DNA of 40,447 bases from Calidifontimicrobium sp035325925 (GTDB lineage: Bacteria > Pseudomonadota > Gammaproteobacteria > Burkholderiales > Burkholderiaceae_C). This document shows, piece by piece, positions 8,241-16,719 of this stretch. Both the position numbers and the translations under genes were made by a program. The stretch spans positions 1-40,447 of the forward strand of contig NZ_DAOKZA010000034.1 of NCBI RefSeq assembly GCF_035325925.1, in the 5' to 3' direction. Under the pieces are notes generated by a model. That model was not told the DNA's origin and did no database searches. It saw only the letters and a program-made list of their open reading frames with translations. Position 1 is the first letter of the stretch; each line of letters starts with the position of its first letter.

Positions 8241-8609
8241 TCAGGCCGAGGCCTCCTGCTGCTGCGAGGCCTTGCGCGCTTCCTCGCGCTCGACCGCCTT
8301 CATCATCACCGACGGCGTGGTCTCGGCCTTGGCCTTGGCCACGGTCAGGTGGCGCAACACGGCGTCGTTGAAGCGGAAGCCCGTCTCGAGTTCGTTCAGC
8401 GCTTCGCTGCCGCACTCGATGTTCAGGCACAGGTAGTGCGCCTTGGCGAGCTTCTGGATCTGGTAGGCCAACTGGCGCCGCCCCCAGTCCTCGACCCGGT
8501 GCACCTTGCCGCCGGCGTTGGTCACCAGCGACTTGTAGCGTTCCAGCATCGCCGGAACCTGTTCGCTCTGATCCGGATGGATCAGCAGCACGATCTCGTA
8601 ATGACGCAT
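8241..8609 (-). CDS. rpsF: 30S ribosomal protein bS6
   Basis: Small-subunit protein of 122 residues. The start MRHYEIVLLIHPDQSEQVPAM and the middle GRRQLAYQIQKLAKAHYLCLNIE are diagnostic of S6, and FNDAVLRHLTVAK closes the fold. The tail is charged and Gln/Ala-rich (EEARKASQQQEASA), as in many relatives. A strong AAGGAG lies six bases before the ATG at 8609, which fixes the start over an ATG six bases earlier. It is the first gene of the operon. The leader of about 95 bases upstream contains a stem that could be the S6:S18 autoregulatory site. Confidence 0.98.
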   Translation of the reverse strand: MRHYEIVLLIHPDQSEQVPAMLERYKSLVTNAGGKVHRVEDWGRRQLAYQIQKLAKAHYLCLNIECGSEALNELETGFRFNDAVLRHLTVAKAKAETTPSVMMKAVEREEARKASQQQEASA

Positions 8610-8633
8610 CGACATCTCCTTGTGGATTTCGCC

Positions 8634-8652
8634 GCCCGGCGCCATGCCGGGC
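8634..8652 (-). promoter_or_regulatory. Hairpin in the rpsF leader, candidate S6:S18 target
   Basis: GCCCGGC (8634-8640) and GCCGGGC (8646-8652) form a perfect 7-bp stem with a 5-base loop in the 5' untranslated region, about 25 bases before rpsF. Many rpsF leaders bind the S6:S18 complex through a C/G-rich stem. The identity of this one is inferred from position only. Confidence 0.35.
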
Positions 8653-8710
8653 CGCCGCGAAAGCCGCCCTGGTGCGTCACACAGCCGGGGGCGGCAAGGG
8701 AAAACCAAAG

Positions 8711-8716
8711 ATTATA
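8711..8716 (-). promoter_or_regulatory. -10 element of the rpsF operon promoter
   Basis: A consensus TATAAT on the minus strand lies about 100 bases before the rpsF start in otherwise GC-rich DNA. No good -35 is visible at 16-18 bp, where the ppsA terminator stem sits. The predicted transcript start is near 8704. Confidence 0.6.
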
Positions 8717-8726
8717 GGAGAGAAGC

Positions 8727-8751
8727 GGCAGGTGCCCCGCGGGCACCTGCC
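8727..8751 (-). terminator. Strong hairpin downstream of ppsA
   Basis: GGCAGGTGCCC (8727-8737) and GGGCACCTGCC (8741-8751) form a perfect 11-bp stem with a CGC loop, 20 bases past the ppsA stop. The sequence beyond it on the minus strand is pyrimidine-rich but has no long T-run. It probably ends ppsA transcripts and insulates the rpsF promoter just downstream. Confidence 0.65.
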
Positions 8752-8771
8752 TTGGAGCCGTCCGCCCGGCG

Positions 8772-11168
8772 TCAGCGCGCCGCCAGCCGCTTCCAGGTCT
8801 CGACGACGCTGTCGGGGTTCAGCGAGATCGACGTGATGCCTTCGGCGGCGAGCCAGTCGGCGAAGTCGGCGTGGTCGCTCGGCCCCTGGCCGCAGATGCC
8901 GACGTACTTGCCGGTGGCGCGGCAGGCGGCGATGGCGCGCGAGATCAGCGCCTTGACCGCGGGGTCGCGCTCGTCGAAGTCGTCGGCGAGCTGCTCGAGG
9001 CCCGAGTCGCGGTCCAGGCCCAGCGTGAGCTGCGTCAGGTCGTTCGAGCCGATCGACATCCCGTCGAAGTGCTCGAGGAACTGCTCGGCGAGGATCGCGT
9101 TGCTCGGCACCTCGCACATCATGATCAGCTTCAACCCGTTGACGCCACGCCGCAGCCCGCGCTCGGCCAGCATCTGCTCGACACGTTGTGCCTGGCGGAT
9201 CGTGCGCACGAACGGCACCATGACCTCGACGTTGGTCAGGCCCATGTCGGTGCGCACGCGCTTGAGCGCCTCGCACTCCATCGCGAAGGCGTCGCTGAAG
9301 TCGGCGTTGATGTAGCGCGACGCGCCTCGGAACCCCAGCATCGGGTTCTCCTCGTCGGGCTCGTAGCGGCTGCCGCCGATCAGCTTGCGGTACTCGTTGC
9401 TCTTGAAGTCCGACAGCCGCACGATCACCGGCTTGGGCCAGAACGCCGCGGCGATCGTCGCGATGCCCTCGGCGAGCTTGTCGACGTAGAACGCGCGCGG
9501 GCTGGCGTGGCCGCGCGCCACCGACTCGACGGCCTTCTTCAGGTCGAGGTCGATGTTGGGGTAGTCGAGGATCGCCTTCGGGTGCACGCCGATGTTGTTG
9601 TTGATGATGAACTCCAGGCGCGCCAGCCCGACGCCCGAGTTCGGCATCTGCGCGAACTCGAACGCCAGCTGCGGGTTGCCGACGTTCATCATGATCTTCA
9701 CCGGGCAGTACGGCAGTTCGGTGCGCTCGACCTCGGTGACCTCCGTCTCGAGCAGGCCGTCGTAGACGAAGCCCGTGTCGCCCTCGGCGCAGCTGACGGT
9801 GACCAGCGCGCCGTCGTGCAGCGCTTCGGTGGCGTTGCCGCAGCCGACCACCGCCGGGATGCCCAGCTCGCGCGCGATGATCGCCGCGTGGCACGTGCGC
9901 CCGCCGCGGTTGGTGACGATCGCCGCGGCGCGTTTCATCACCGGCTCCCAGTTCGGGTCGGTCATGTCGGCGACCAGCACGTCGCCACTTTGCACCTTGT
10001 CCATCTCGGCCAGGTTGTGCACCACGCGCACCGGCCCGGTACCAATCTTCTGGCCGATCGCGCGGCCCTCGACCAGCACGTGGCGCTGGCCGGCACCCTT
10101 GAGCCGGTAGCGGTGCTCGACCCGCGCCTGGCTCTTCACCGTCTCGGGGCGCGCCTGCAGGATGTAGAGCTTACCGTCGCCGCCGTCCTTGCCCCACTCG
10201 ATGTCCATCGGCCGGCCGTAGTGCTGCTCGATGACCAGCGCGTAGCGCGCGAGCTCGACCACGTCGGCGTCGGACAGCGAGTAGCGGTTGCGCTGCTCGG
10301 GCGGCGTGTCCACCGTCTTCACCAGCTTGCCGCCGGCGGCCTTCTCCTCGGGGCTCGTGAACACCATGCGCAGCAACTTGCTGCCCAGGTTGCGGCGGAT
10401 GATCGGTTGCTTGCCGGCCTTCAGCGCCGGCTTGTGCACGTAGAACTCGTCGGGGTTGACGGCGCCCTGCACCACCGTCTCGCCCAGGCCGTAGCTGGCG
10501 GTGATGAACACCACGTCGGCGAAGCCGCTCTCGGTGTCGATCGTGAACATCACGCCGGCTGCGCCCAGGTCGGAGCGCACCATGCGCTGCACGCCGGCCG
10601 ACAGCGCGACGTCGCCGTGCGCGAAGCCCTTGTGCACGCGGTAGGCGATCGCACGGTCGTTGTACAGCGACGCGAACACCTCCTTCATCTTCGCCAGCAC
10701 GTCGTCGATGCCGACGACGTTGAGGAAGGTCTCCTGCTGGCCGGCGAACGAGGCGTCGGGCAGGTCCTCGGCGGTGGCCGACGAGCGCACCGCGAACGAC
10801 GCCCCGGGCTGACCGGCGGCCAGGCGTTCGTACTCGGCGCGCACCGCGGCCTCGAGCCCGGCCGGCAGCGGCGCCTCGACCACCCAGCGACGGATCTCGG
10901 CGCCGGCGGCGGCCAGCGCGCGCACGTCGTCGATGTTCAGGCCCGCCAGCCGCTGCTCGATCTTCGCGGTCAGCGCGTTGTGCTGCAGGAACTGGCGGTA
11001 CGCGTGCGCCGTCGTCGCGAAGCCGCCGGGCACGCGCACGCCCGAGGCGGCCAGCTGGCTGATCATCTCGCCGAGGGAGGCGTTCTTGCCGCCCACCGAC
11101 TCGACGTCGGTCATTCTCAGCTGTTCGAACGGCACGACCAGGGCGGTCGCCAGTGAGGTCGATGACAT
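8772..11168 (-). CDS. ppsA: Phosphoenolpyruvate synthase (pyruvate, water dikinase)
   Basis: Cytoplasmic gluconeogenic enzyme of 798 residues that converts pyruvate, ATP and water to PEP, AMP and phosphate. The N-terminal ATP-grasp domain shows VGGKNASLGEM and FAVRSSATAEDLPDASFAGQQET. The phosphohistidine swivel domain has the catalytic-His motif GGRTCHAAIIARELG. The C-terminal PEP-binding barrel includes GVGLARLEFI, MCEVPSNAI and GICGQGPSD with the catalytic Cys. The length matches E. coli PpsA (792). The ATG at 11168 has GGAG eight bases upstream; a TTG at 11189 is less likely. It is divergent from ppsR, which encodes the kinase/pyrophosphorylase that switches it off and on. Confidence 0.97.
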   Translation of the reverse strand: MSSTSLATALVVPFEQLRMTDVESVGGKNASLGEMISQLAASGVRVPGGFATTAHAYRQFLQHNALTAKIEQRLAGLNIDDVRALAAAGAEIRRWVVEAPLPAGLEAAVRAEYERLAAGQPGASFAVRSSATAEDLPDASFAGQQETFLNVVGIDDVLAKMKEVFASLYNDRAIAYRVHKGFAHGDVALSAGVQRMVRSDLGAAGVMFTIDTESGFADVVFITASYGLGETVVQGAVNPDEFYVHKPALKAGKQPIIRRNLGSKLLRMVFTSPEEKAAGGKLVKTVDTPPEQRNRYSLSDADVVELARYALVIEQHYGRPMDIEWGKDGGDGKLYILQARPETVKSQARVEHRYRLKGAGQRHVLVEGRAIGQKIGTGPVRVVHNLAEMDKVQSGDVLVADMTDPNWEPVMKRAAAIVTNRGGRTCHAAIIARELGIPAVVGCGNATEALHDGALVTVSCAEGDTGFVYDGLLETEVTEVERTELPYCPVKIMMNVGNPQLAFEFAQMPNSGVGLARLEFIINNNIGVHPKAILDYPNIDLDLKKAVESVARGHASPRAFYVDKLAEGIATIAAAFWPKPVIVRLSDFKSNEYRKLIGGSRYEPDEENPMLGFRGASRYINADFSDAFAMECEALKRVRTDMGLTNVEVMVPFVRTIRQAQRVEQMLAERGLRRGVNGLKLIMMCEVPSNAILAEQFLEHFDGMSIGSNDLTQLTLGLDRDSGLEQLADDFDERDPAVKALISRAIAACRATGKYVGICGQGPSDHADFADWLAAEGITSISLNPDSVVETWKRLAAR

Positions 11169-11316
11169 GAGTGCACTCCGTGATGACAAGAAACGGGGGC
11201 CATCGACCAGCCTGCGCGCACCCCCGCCGCGAGGCGTTGGGGTGGTGTTTTCGATACACGGGGGGGCATGATGGCGCGCGGCGACGGCGGTTGCGCGGAT
11301 TCTAAGAAGGATTGCC

Positions 11317-11322
11317 TATCAT
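11317..11322 (+). promoter_or_regulatory. Possible -10 element of ppsR
   Basis: TATCAT ends exactly six bases before the GTG at 11329. The GTG has no usable Shine-Dalgarno sequence (an AAGGA lies 17 bases away), so the transcript may begin at or next to the start codon. The -35 region is poor. Confidence 0.4.
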
Positions 11323-11328
11323 GCGGCC

Positions 11329-12177
11329 GTGTCGACAGCCGCGCTTGCCCCCATGCCCGACCGAAGCGTGTTCTTCGTCTCCGACGGCACCGGCATCACC
11401 GCCGAGACTTTCGGCAACTCGATCCTCGCGCAGTTCCCGATCAAGCCGCGGCACGTGCGCCGCCCGTTCGTCGACACCGTCGACAAGGCCTGGCAGGTGC
11501 GGCGCGAGATCAACGAGACCGCCGAACGCGAGGGCAAGGCGCCGATCGTGTTCGTCACGCTGGTCGACCCGGCGACGCGCGACGTGATCGACGACCCCGC
11601 CTGCCGCGGCGTGGTGATGGACATGTTCCGCACCTTCGTCGAGCCGCTCGAGCACGAACTGGGCGTCAAGTCGAACCACCGCATCGGGCGCTTTTCCGAC
11701 GCCGCGCACAGCGAGGAGTACCACCACCGCATCGAGGCCATCAACTTCGCGCTGCAGCACGACGACGGCCAGTCGGCGCGCAATCTCGAGGCGGCCGACG
11801 TGATCCTCGTCGGCGTCAGCCGCAGCGGCAAGACGCCGACCTCGCTGTACCTGGCGATGCAGCACGGCATCAAGGCGGCCAACTACCCGCTGATCCCCGA
11901 GGACTTCGAGCGCGCGCGCCTGCCTTCGGCGCTGGCGCCGTTCAAGGGCAAGTGCTTCGGCCTGACGATCGACCCCGAGCGGCTGTCGCAGATCCGGCAC
12001 GAGCGCCGCCCGGGGAGTCGCTACGCGGCGATCGACAACTGCCGCTACGAGGTGCGCGAGGCCGAGTCGATGATGCGCCGCGAGGGCATCGCCTGGCTGA
12101 GTTCGACGCACAAGTCGATCGAGGAGATCGCCACGACGATCCTGCGCGACATCCGCCCCGACCGGCTGGTGTACTGA
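11329..12177 (+). CDS. ppsR: PEP synthase regulatory protein (DUF299 kinase/pyrophosphorylase)
   Basis: Bifunctional regulator of 282 residues that inactivates PEP synthase by ADP-dependent phosphorylation of an active-site threonine and reactivates it by phosphate-dependent dephosphorylation. The N-terminus VFFVSDGTGITAETFGNSIL and the P-loop-like GVSRSGKTPTSLYLA (about residues 159-173) are family hallmarks. SSTHKSIEEIATTIL closes the protein. Two starts are possible: the GTG at 11329 and an ATG at 11353, which fits the usual 270-277 length. Neither has a Shine-Dalgarno sequence; the -10-like hexamer six bases before the GTG favours 11329 slightly. The divergent pairing with ppsA is the classical arrangement and supports the assignment. 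Confidence 0.95.
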   Translation: MSTAALAPMPDRSVFFVSDGTGITAETFGNSILAQFPIKPRHVRRPFVDTVDKAWQVRREINETAEREGKAPIVFVTLVDPATRDVIDDPACRGVVMDMFRTFVEPLEHELGVKSNHRIGRFSDAAHSEEYHHRIEAINFALQHDDGQSARNLEAADVILVGVSRSGKTPTSLYLAMQHGIKAANYPLIPEDFERARLPSALAPFKGKCFGLTIDPERLSQIRHERRPGSRYAAIDNCRYEVREAESMMRREGIAWLSSTHKSIEEIATTILRDIRPDRLVY

Positions 12178-12183
12178 CCCGCG

Positions 12184-12969
12184 ATGCGTGCCTCGCCGGT
12201 GCCCTGGATCGACGACGACGCGACGCCGCTGCCGCCGACGTCGCAGGCGCTCGGCCCGGGCACGCTGGCGCCGGGGCTGCTCGCCGTCGGCGGGCGGTTG
12301 AGCCTGCAGCGGCTGCGCGAGGCGTATCGCCACGGCGTGTTCCCCTGGTTCTCGTCGGGGCAGCCGGTGCTGTGGTGGGCGCCCGACCCGCGCATGGTGC
12401 TGCCGGTGGCCGAGTTCCGCATCAGCCGCTCGCTGCGCAAGACGCTGCGCCGCTTCGTCGCCGACCGGCGCTGCGCGGTGCGCATCGACGCCGCGTTCGA
12501 GCGCGTCATCACCGAGTGCGCGCGCGTGCCGCGCCAGGGGCAGGAAGGCACCTGGATCGTGCCCGAGATGATCTCCGCCTACGGCGACTGGCACGCGATG
12601 GGCGAGGTGCACAGCTTCGAGTGCTGGATCGACGGCGAACTCGTCGGCGGGCTGTACGGCGTCGCGCTGGGCCGCATGTTCTTCGGCGAGTCGATGTTCG
12701 CCCGGCGCACCGACGCCTCGAAGATCGCGCTGGCCGCGCTGGTCGCGTTCTGCCGGGCGCACGGCATCGCGTGGATCGACTGCCAGCAGAACACCGAACA
12801 CCTGGCGTCCTTCGGCGCACGCGAGGTGCCGCGCGCCGAATTCGAACGCCACCTGGCCCGCACCCAGGGGGCCGCGCCGGTGCGCGATTGGACCTATCAT
12901 GCCTCGCATTGGGCGCAACTCGGGCTGCGCGCAGCCGAGGCCGGCCCCGCTTCCGACGACGACGCGTGA
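12184..12969 (+). CDS. aat: Leucyl/phenylalanyl-tRNA-protein transferase
   Basis: Cytoplasmic enzyme of 261 residues that adds Leu or Phe from charged tRNA to proteins with N-terminal Arg or Lys, marking them for ClpAP. The motifs GLLAVGGRLSLQRLREAYRHGVFPWF, LWWAPDPRMVL, GTWIVPEMISAY, GGLYGVALGRMFFGESMF and IDCQQNTEHLASFGA all match the family, and the length is close to normal (about 235-260). The ATG at 12184 starts seven bases after ppsR. The stop overlaps the GTG of bpt, so the two N-degron enzymes are translationally coupled. Confidence 0.97.
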   Translation: MRASPVPWIDDDATPLPPTSQALGPGTLAPGLLAVGGRLSLQRLREAYRHGVFPWFSSGQPVLWWAPDPRMVLPVAEFRISRSLRKTLRRFVADRRCAVRIDAAFERVITECARVPRQGQEGTWIVPEMISAYGDWHAMGEVHSFECWIDGELVGGLYGVALGRMFFGESMFARRTDASKIALAALVAFCRAHGIAWIDCQQNTEHLASFGAREVPRAEFERHLARTQGAAPVRDWTYHASHWAQLGLRAAEAGPASDDDA

Positions 12970-13703
12970 CCCACCCGAAAGAGCTTCCGCTCGCCTCGCT
13001 GCAGTTCTACGCCACCGCGCCGTACCCGTGCAGCTACCTGCCGGGCCACCAGGCGCGCTCGCAGGTGGCCACGCCCAGCCACCTGATCCACGCCGACGCG
13101 TACTCGGGGCTCGTCGCGGCGGGTTTCCGGCGCTCGGGGCTGTTCACCTACCGCCCCCACTGCGACGGCTGCCGCGCCTGCGTGCCGCTGCGCATCCCGG
13201 TCGAGCGCTTCCACCCCAGCCGCAGCCAGCGCCGCGCGGCCAGGGCGCACGCCGACCTGAAGGCGCGCGTGCTGCGGCTGTGCTTCGTGCCCGAACACTA
13301 TCAGCTGTACCTGCGCTACCAGTCGGGCCGTCACGCCGGCGGCGGCATGGACCACGACAGCGTCGACCAGTACACGCAGTTCCTGCTGCAAAGCCGCGTC
13401 AACTCGCGGCTGGTCGAGTTCCGCGAGCCGCAGCCCGACGGCTCGCCCGGTGCGCTGAAGATGGTCGCGATCCTCGACGTGCTCAACGACGGCCTGTCGG
13501 CGGTCTACACCTTCTACGACCCCGACCCCGGCGCCAGCTACGGCACCTACGGCGTGCTGTGGCAGATCGCGCAGACGCGCCAGCTCAAGCTGCCGCACGT
13601 CTACCTCGGCTACTGGATCGGCGACAGCGCGAAGATGTCGTACAAGGCGCAGTTCCGCCCGCACGAGGTGTTCGTCGACGGGCGCTGGACGCTGCGCGAG
13701 TAG
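12966..13703 (+). CDS. bpt: Aspartate/glutamate leucyltransferase (arginyltransferase family)
   Basis: Enzyme of 245 residues that transfers Leu to N-terminal Asp or Glu, the second branch of the bacterial N-degron pathway. The motif YPCSYLPGHQARSQVATP near the N-terminus, the HCDGCRACVPLRIPVERF cysteine cluster, and later DVLNDGLSAVYTFYDPD and YLGYWIGDSAKMSYKAQFRP are typical of the ATE/Bpt family. The GTG at 12966 overlaps the aat stop as GTGA and is the first start in this frame that gives the conserved N-terminus; the longer open frame upstream is a shadow. Together with aat it feeds ClpAP substrates. Confidence 0.95.
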   Translation: MTHPKELPLASLQFYATAPYPCSYLPGHQARSQVATPSHLIHADAYSGLVAAGFRRSGLFTYRPHCDGCRACVPLRIPVERFHPSRSQRRAARAHADLKARVLRLCFVPEHYQLYLRYQSGRHAGGGMDHDSVDQYTQFLLQSRVNSRLVEFREPQPDGSPGALKMVAILDVLNDGLSAVYTFYDPDPGASYGTYGVLWQIAQTRQLKLPHVYLGYWIGDSAKMSYKAQFRPHEVFVDGRWTLRE

Positions 13704-13754
13704 CCGCCCCGCGACGCCCACCCCCCGGCGCCGGTGCCGCGGGCGGCGGCCTGC

Positions 13755-13760
13755 TAACCT
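13755..13760 (+). promoter_or_regulatory. Extended -10 element of the MFS gene
   Basis: TGCTAACCT contains a TGn extension and a TAACCT hexamer that ends six bases before the ATG at 13767. No Shine-Dalgarno sequence is present in the six bases between (GCCGCC), so a leaderless transcript is possible. Confidence 0.4.
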
Positions 13761-13766
13761 GCCGCC

Positions 13767-15017
13767 ATGTCGTCTTCCGTCGACGCCGCCGCCGCGGCGC
13801 CAACCGTGGCCGTCGCGCCGCACGTCGTCGCGCTGTCGCTGGCGCTGCTGCTCGGTCTGCAGCCGGTGGTCACCGACCTGTACCTGCCCGCGCTGCCGCA
13901 GCTTGCGCGCGACCTGCGCGCGCCGATGGGCGCGACGCAGCTGACGATGTCGGCGCTGATCCTCGCGTTCGGCGTCGCCCAGCTCGTGTGGGGGCCGGTG
14001 GCCGACCGCTGGGGGCGCCGCCCGGTGCTGCTGGGCAGCCTGGCGCTGTTCACGCTGGCCAGCGTCGGCGCGGCGCTGGCCGGCTCGATCGAGGTGCTGG
14101 TCGGCTGGCGCGCCGCACAGGGTGCGACGATGGCCGCCGCGGTGGTGTGTGCCCGCGCGATGGTGCGCGATCTGTACGAGCCGCACCAGGGCGCGCACGT
14201 GATGTCCAAGGGCCTGTCGGGGCTCGGGCTGATCGCGCTGTCGAGCCCGGTGCTCGGCGGCGTGCTCGCCGCGTTCGGCGGCTGGCGCGCGGCGTTGGGT
14301 GCGGTGGCGCTGATCGTCGCGGCGACGCTGCTGTTCGTCTGGCGCGCGCTGCCCGAGACGCACCGCCGCCGCGACCCGCACGCCACGCGCCCGGGGCCGC
14401 TGTGGCGCACCTCGCGTGGCGTGCTGCGCCACCCGACCTTCGTCGCCTGGACCGCGCTGACCTCGTGCACCTACGGCGGGCTGTACACGATCCTCGCGTC
14501 GTCGTCGTTCGTCTACATCGAGGTGCTGGGCCTGAGCCCGGCGCTGTACGGGGTCGCGCTCGGCTCGGGCTCGATCGCCTACCTGGCCGGCACCGTCGTG
14601 TGCCGCCGCTGGCTGCGCCGCCACGGGCTGACCGGCGCGGTGCGCCGCGGCGGCGCCTTCACGCTCGCCGGCGGGCTGGGGATGGCGGCGCTGGCGTTCG
14701 CCGGCGTCGGCTCGGTGTGGGCGATGCTGGTGCCGCACTGGCTGTTCCTGTTCGGCCACGGCATCCACCAGCCGTGCGGCCAGTCGGGCGCGATCGGCCC
14801 GTTCCCGCAGGCCGCCGGGGTCGCGGCGGCGCTGGCCGGCTTCGTGCTCGCCGCGACCGCGTTCGCGGCCGGGCTGTGGCTCGGCGTCGCGCTCGACGAC
14901 ACGGTGCGTCCGATGGCCTACACCGTCGGCTTCTGGGCGCTGGCCACCGCCGCGGTGGCGTGGACGCTGGTGCAGCGCCACGGCGCGCCGCACCCGGCCG
15001 TGCAGCGCGCCGCATGA
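13767..15017 (+). CDS. Bcr/CflA-type MFS multidrug exporter
   Basis: Inner-membrane transporter of 416 residues with twelve hydrophobic segments, of the drug:H+ antiporter-1 group. The first helix carries the Bcr/CflA signature QPVVTDLYLPALPQLARDL. Motif A between helices 2 and 3 reads GPVADRWGRRPVLLGSL, and motif C-like GLGLIALSSPVLGG lies in helix 5. A loop rich in Arg/Pro separates the halves (about residues 190-210). The ligand cannot be predicted; relatives export bicyclomycin, chloramphenicol or sulfonamides. It follows bpt after 63 bases, and its stop overlaps the miaA start (ATGA), so it is coupled to miaA. Confidence 0.9.
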   Translation: MSSSVDAAAAAPTVAVAPHVVALSLALLLGLQPVVTDLYLPALPQLARDLRAPMGATQLTMSALILAFGVAQLVWGPVADRWGRRPVLLGSLALFTLASVGAALAGSIEVLVGWRAAQGATMAAAVVCARAMVRDLYEPHQGAHVMSKGLSGLGLIALSSPVLGGVLAAFGGWRAALGAVALIVAATLLFVWRALPETHRRRDPHATRPGPLWRTSRGVLRHPTFVAWTALTSCTYGGLYTILASSSFVYIEVLGLSPALYGVALGSGSIAYLAGTVVCRRWLRRHGLTGAVRRGGAFTLAGGLGMAALAFAGVGSVWAMLVPHWLFLFGHGIHQPCGQSGAIGPFPQAAGVAAALAGFVLAATAFAAGLWLGVALDDTVRPMAYTVGFWALATAAVAWTLVQRHGAPHPAVQRAA

Positions 15018-15994
15018 GTCGCACCTCGGTGATGCCCGCACCGCGCTGGGTCGGTCTCGCCGGGCCGACCGCGTCGGGCAAGAGCGCGCTGGCGCTCGAG
15101 CTCGCCGCCGAGTGGACGGCGCAGGGCCCGCAGCCGGTGGAGATCGTCAGCGTCGACTCGGCGTTGGTCTACCGCGGCATGGACCTCGGCACCGCGAAAC
15201 CCTCGCCGGCCGAGCGCGCGCGCGTGCCGCACCACCTGATCGACCTGATCGACCCGACGCGGTCGTACTCGGCGGCGCAGTTCGTGGTCGACGCGTCGCG
15301 CTGCATCGCCGAGATCGCGGCGCGCGGCGCGCTGCCGCTGCTGGTCGGCGGCACGATGCTGTACTTCAAGGCGCTGATCGAGGGGCTCGACACGATCCCG
15401 GCGGCCGACCCGGCGCTGCGCGCCGCGCTCGACGCCGAGGCCGTCACGCGCGGCTGGCCGGCGCTGCACGCCGAGCTGGCACGCGTCGACCCGACCACGG
15501 CGGCGCGGCTGGCGCCCCACGACGCGCAGCGCATCCAGCGCGCGCTCGAGGTTTGGCGCGCCACCGGGCGGCCCCTGTCGAGCTACCACCGCCGCGGCGC
15601 GGCGCCCGCCGCCGCCACCGCGGCGCTGGTGGCGCTCGAACCCGCGTCGCGCGGCTGGCTGCACCAGCGCATCGCGCATCGCTTCGCGACGATGCTCGAC
15701 GCCGGGCTGGTCGACGAGGTGCGCCGCCTGCGCGCGCGAGGCGACCTGCACGCGGGGCTGCCGTCGATGCGCTGCGTCGGCTACCGTCAGGTCTGGCAGG
15801 CCCTCGACGAGGGGCTGCAGGGCGACGCGTTGCGCGAACGCGTCTTCGCCACCGGGGTGGCGGCGACGCGCCAGCTCGCCAAGCGTCAGCTGACCTGGCT
15901 GCGCGGCATGCCGCAGCGCCGCGTCGTCGCCTGCGACGCCGCCGACGTCGCCGTGCGACTGCGCGACGCCGTTGCCGCCGCGGCGGGCGCGTGA
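15014..15994 (+). CDS. miaA: tRNA dimethylallyltransferase
   Basis: Enzyme of 326 residues that transfers a dimethylallyl group to A37 of tRNAs reading UNN codons, the first step of ms2i6A synthesis. The P-loop GPTASGKSALA, SVDSALVYRGMDLGTAKPS, HHLIDLIDPTRSYSAAQF and VGGTMLYFKALIEGL are diagnostic. The C-terminal GYRQVWQ and ATRQLAKRQLTWLR helices bind tRNA. The ATG at 15014 overlaps the stop of the MFS gene. The next gene, an ABC ATPase, starts two bases after the miaA stop. The residue usually written as DSMQVYRG is DSALVYRG here, a frequent variant in this group. Confidence 0.97.
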   Translation: MSRTSVMPAPRWVGLAGPTASGKSALALELAAEWTAQGPQPVEIVSVDSALVYRGMDLGTAKPSPAERARVPHHLIDLIDPTRSYSAAQFVVDASRCIAEIAARGALPLLVGGTMLYFKALIEGLDTIPAADPALRAALDAEAVTRGWPALHAELARVDPTTAARLAPHDAQRIQRALEVWRATGRPLSSYHRRGAAPAAATAALVALEPASRGWLHQRIAHRFATMLDAGLVDEVRRLRARGDLHAGLPSMRCVGYRQVWQALDEGLQGDALRERVFATGVAATRQLAKRQLTWLRGMPQRRVVACDAADVAVRLRDAVAAAAGA

Positions 15995-15995
15995 C

Positions 15996-16661
15996 GTGGA
16001 CGGGACTCGCGTGGTGCTCGACGTGCGCGGCCTGGCCAAGGCCTACGGCGACACGCTGGTCTTTGCCGGCGTCGACCTGCAGGTGGCCGCCGGCGAGGTC
16101 GTCGCGCTGCTCGGCGAGTCGGGCGTCGGCAAGTCGACCCTGCTGAACTGCATCGCCGGGCTCGACCAGCCGGCGCGCGGACAGGTGCGGGTCGACGGCG
16201 TCGATGTCGGTGCGCTCGCCGAACCGGCGCAGGCGGCGTGGCGCCGCGGCGCGGTCGGCTTCGTGTTCCAGGCGTTCCACGTGCTGCCGCACCTGACGGT
16301 GGGAGACAACGTCGCGCTGCCGCTGCTGCTGCTCGGCCGGCGCGACCCGGCGCGGGTGGCGCAGATGCTGCACACCGTCGGCCTCGCGGGGTTCGAGCCG
16401 CGGCTGCCGCGCACGCTGTCGGGCGGCCAGCTGCAGCGCGTGGCGATCGCCCGCGCGCTGGTGCACGCGCCGCGCCTGCTGCTCGCCGACGAGCCCACCG
16501 GCAACCTCGACCCGGCCACCGCCGCGCGCATCGTCGAGCTGCTCGCGGCGCAGGTGCGCGCCGCCGGCGCCGCGGCGCTGATGGTCACGCACTCGACGCA
16601 GGCGGCCGCGCACGCCGACCGCGTGCTGCGTCTGACCGCCGCGGGGATCGTCGCGGCATGA
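15996..16661 (+). CDS. ABC transporter ATP-binding protein, LolD/MacB type
   Basis: ATPase of 221 residues that powers the FtsX-type permease encoded next. Walker A is GESGVGKST, the Q-loop lies in FVFQAFHVLPHLTV, the signature is LSGGQLQRVAIARAL, and Walker B is LLLADEPTGNLD, with the EPTGNLD run typical of the LolD/MacB/FtsE group. The H-loop is VTHST. The GTG at 15996 lies two bases after the miaA stop. A few more GTG codons follow within 15 codons, so the exact start is uncertain. With the permease and the secreted CrtC-like protein it forms a three-part system resembling AttE-AttF-AttG-AttH of Agrobacterium. Confidence 0.92.
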   Translation: MDGTRVVLDVRGLAKAYGDTLVFAGVDLQVAAGEVVALLGESGVGKSTLLNCIAGLDQPARGQVRVDGVDVGALAEPAQAAWRRGAVGFVFQAFHVLPHLTVGDNVALPLLLLGRRDPARVAQMLHTVGLAGFEPRLPRTLSGGQLQRVAIARALVHAPRLLLADEPTGNLDPATAARIVELLAAQVRAAGAAALMVTHSTQAAAHADRVLRLTAAGIVAA

Positions 16662-16719
16662 GCGCGCCGGGCCCGCGCCCCGTGCACGCCGCGGCGCACG
16701 CCGTGCGCGGGTGCGTCCC

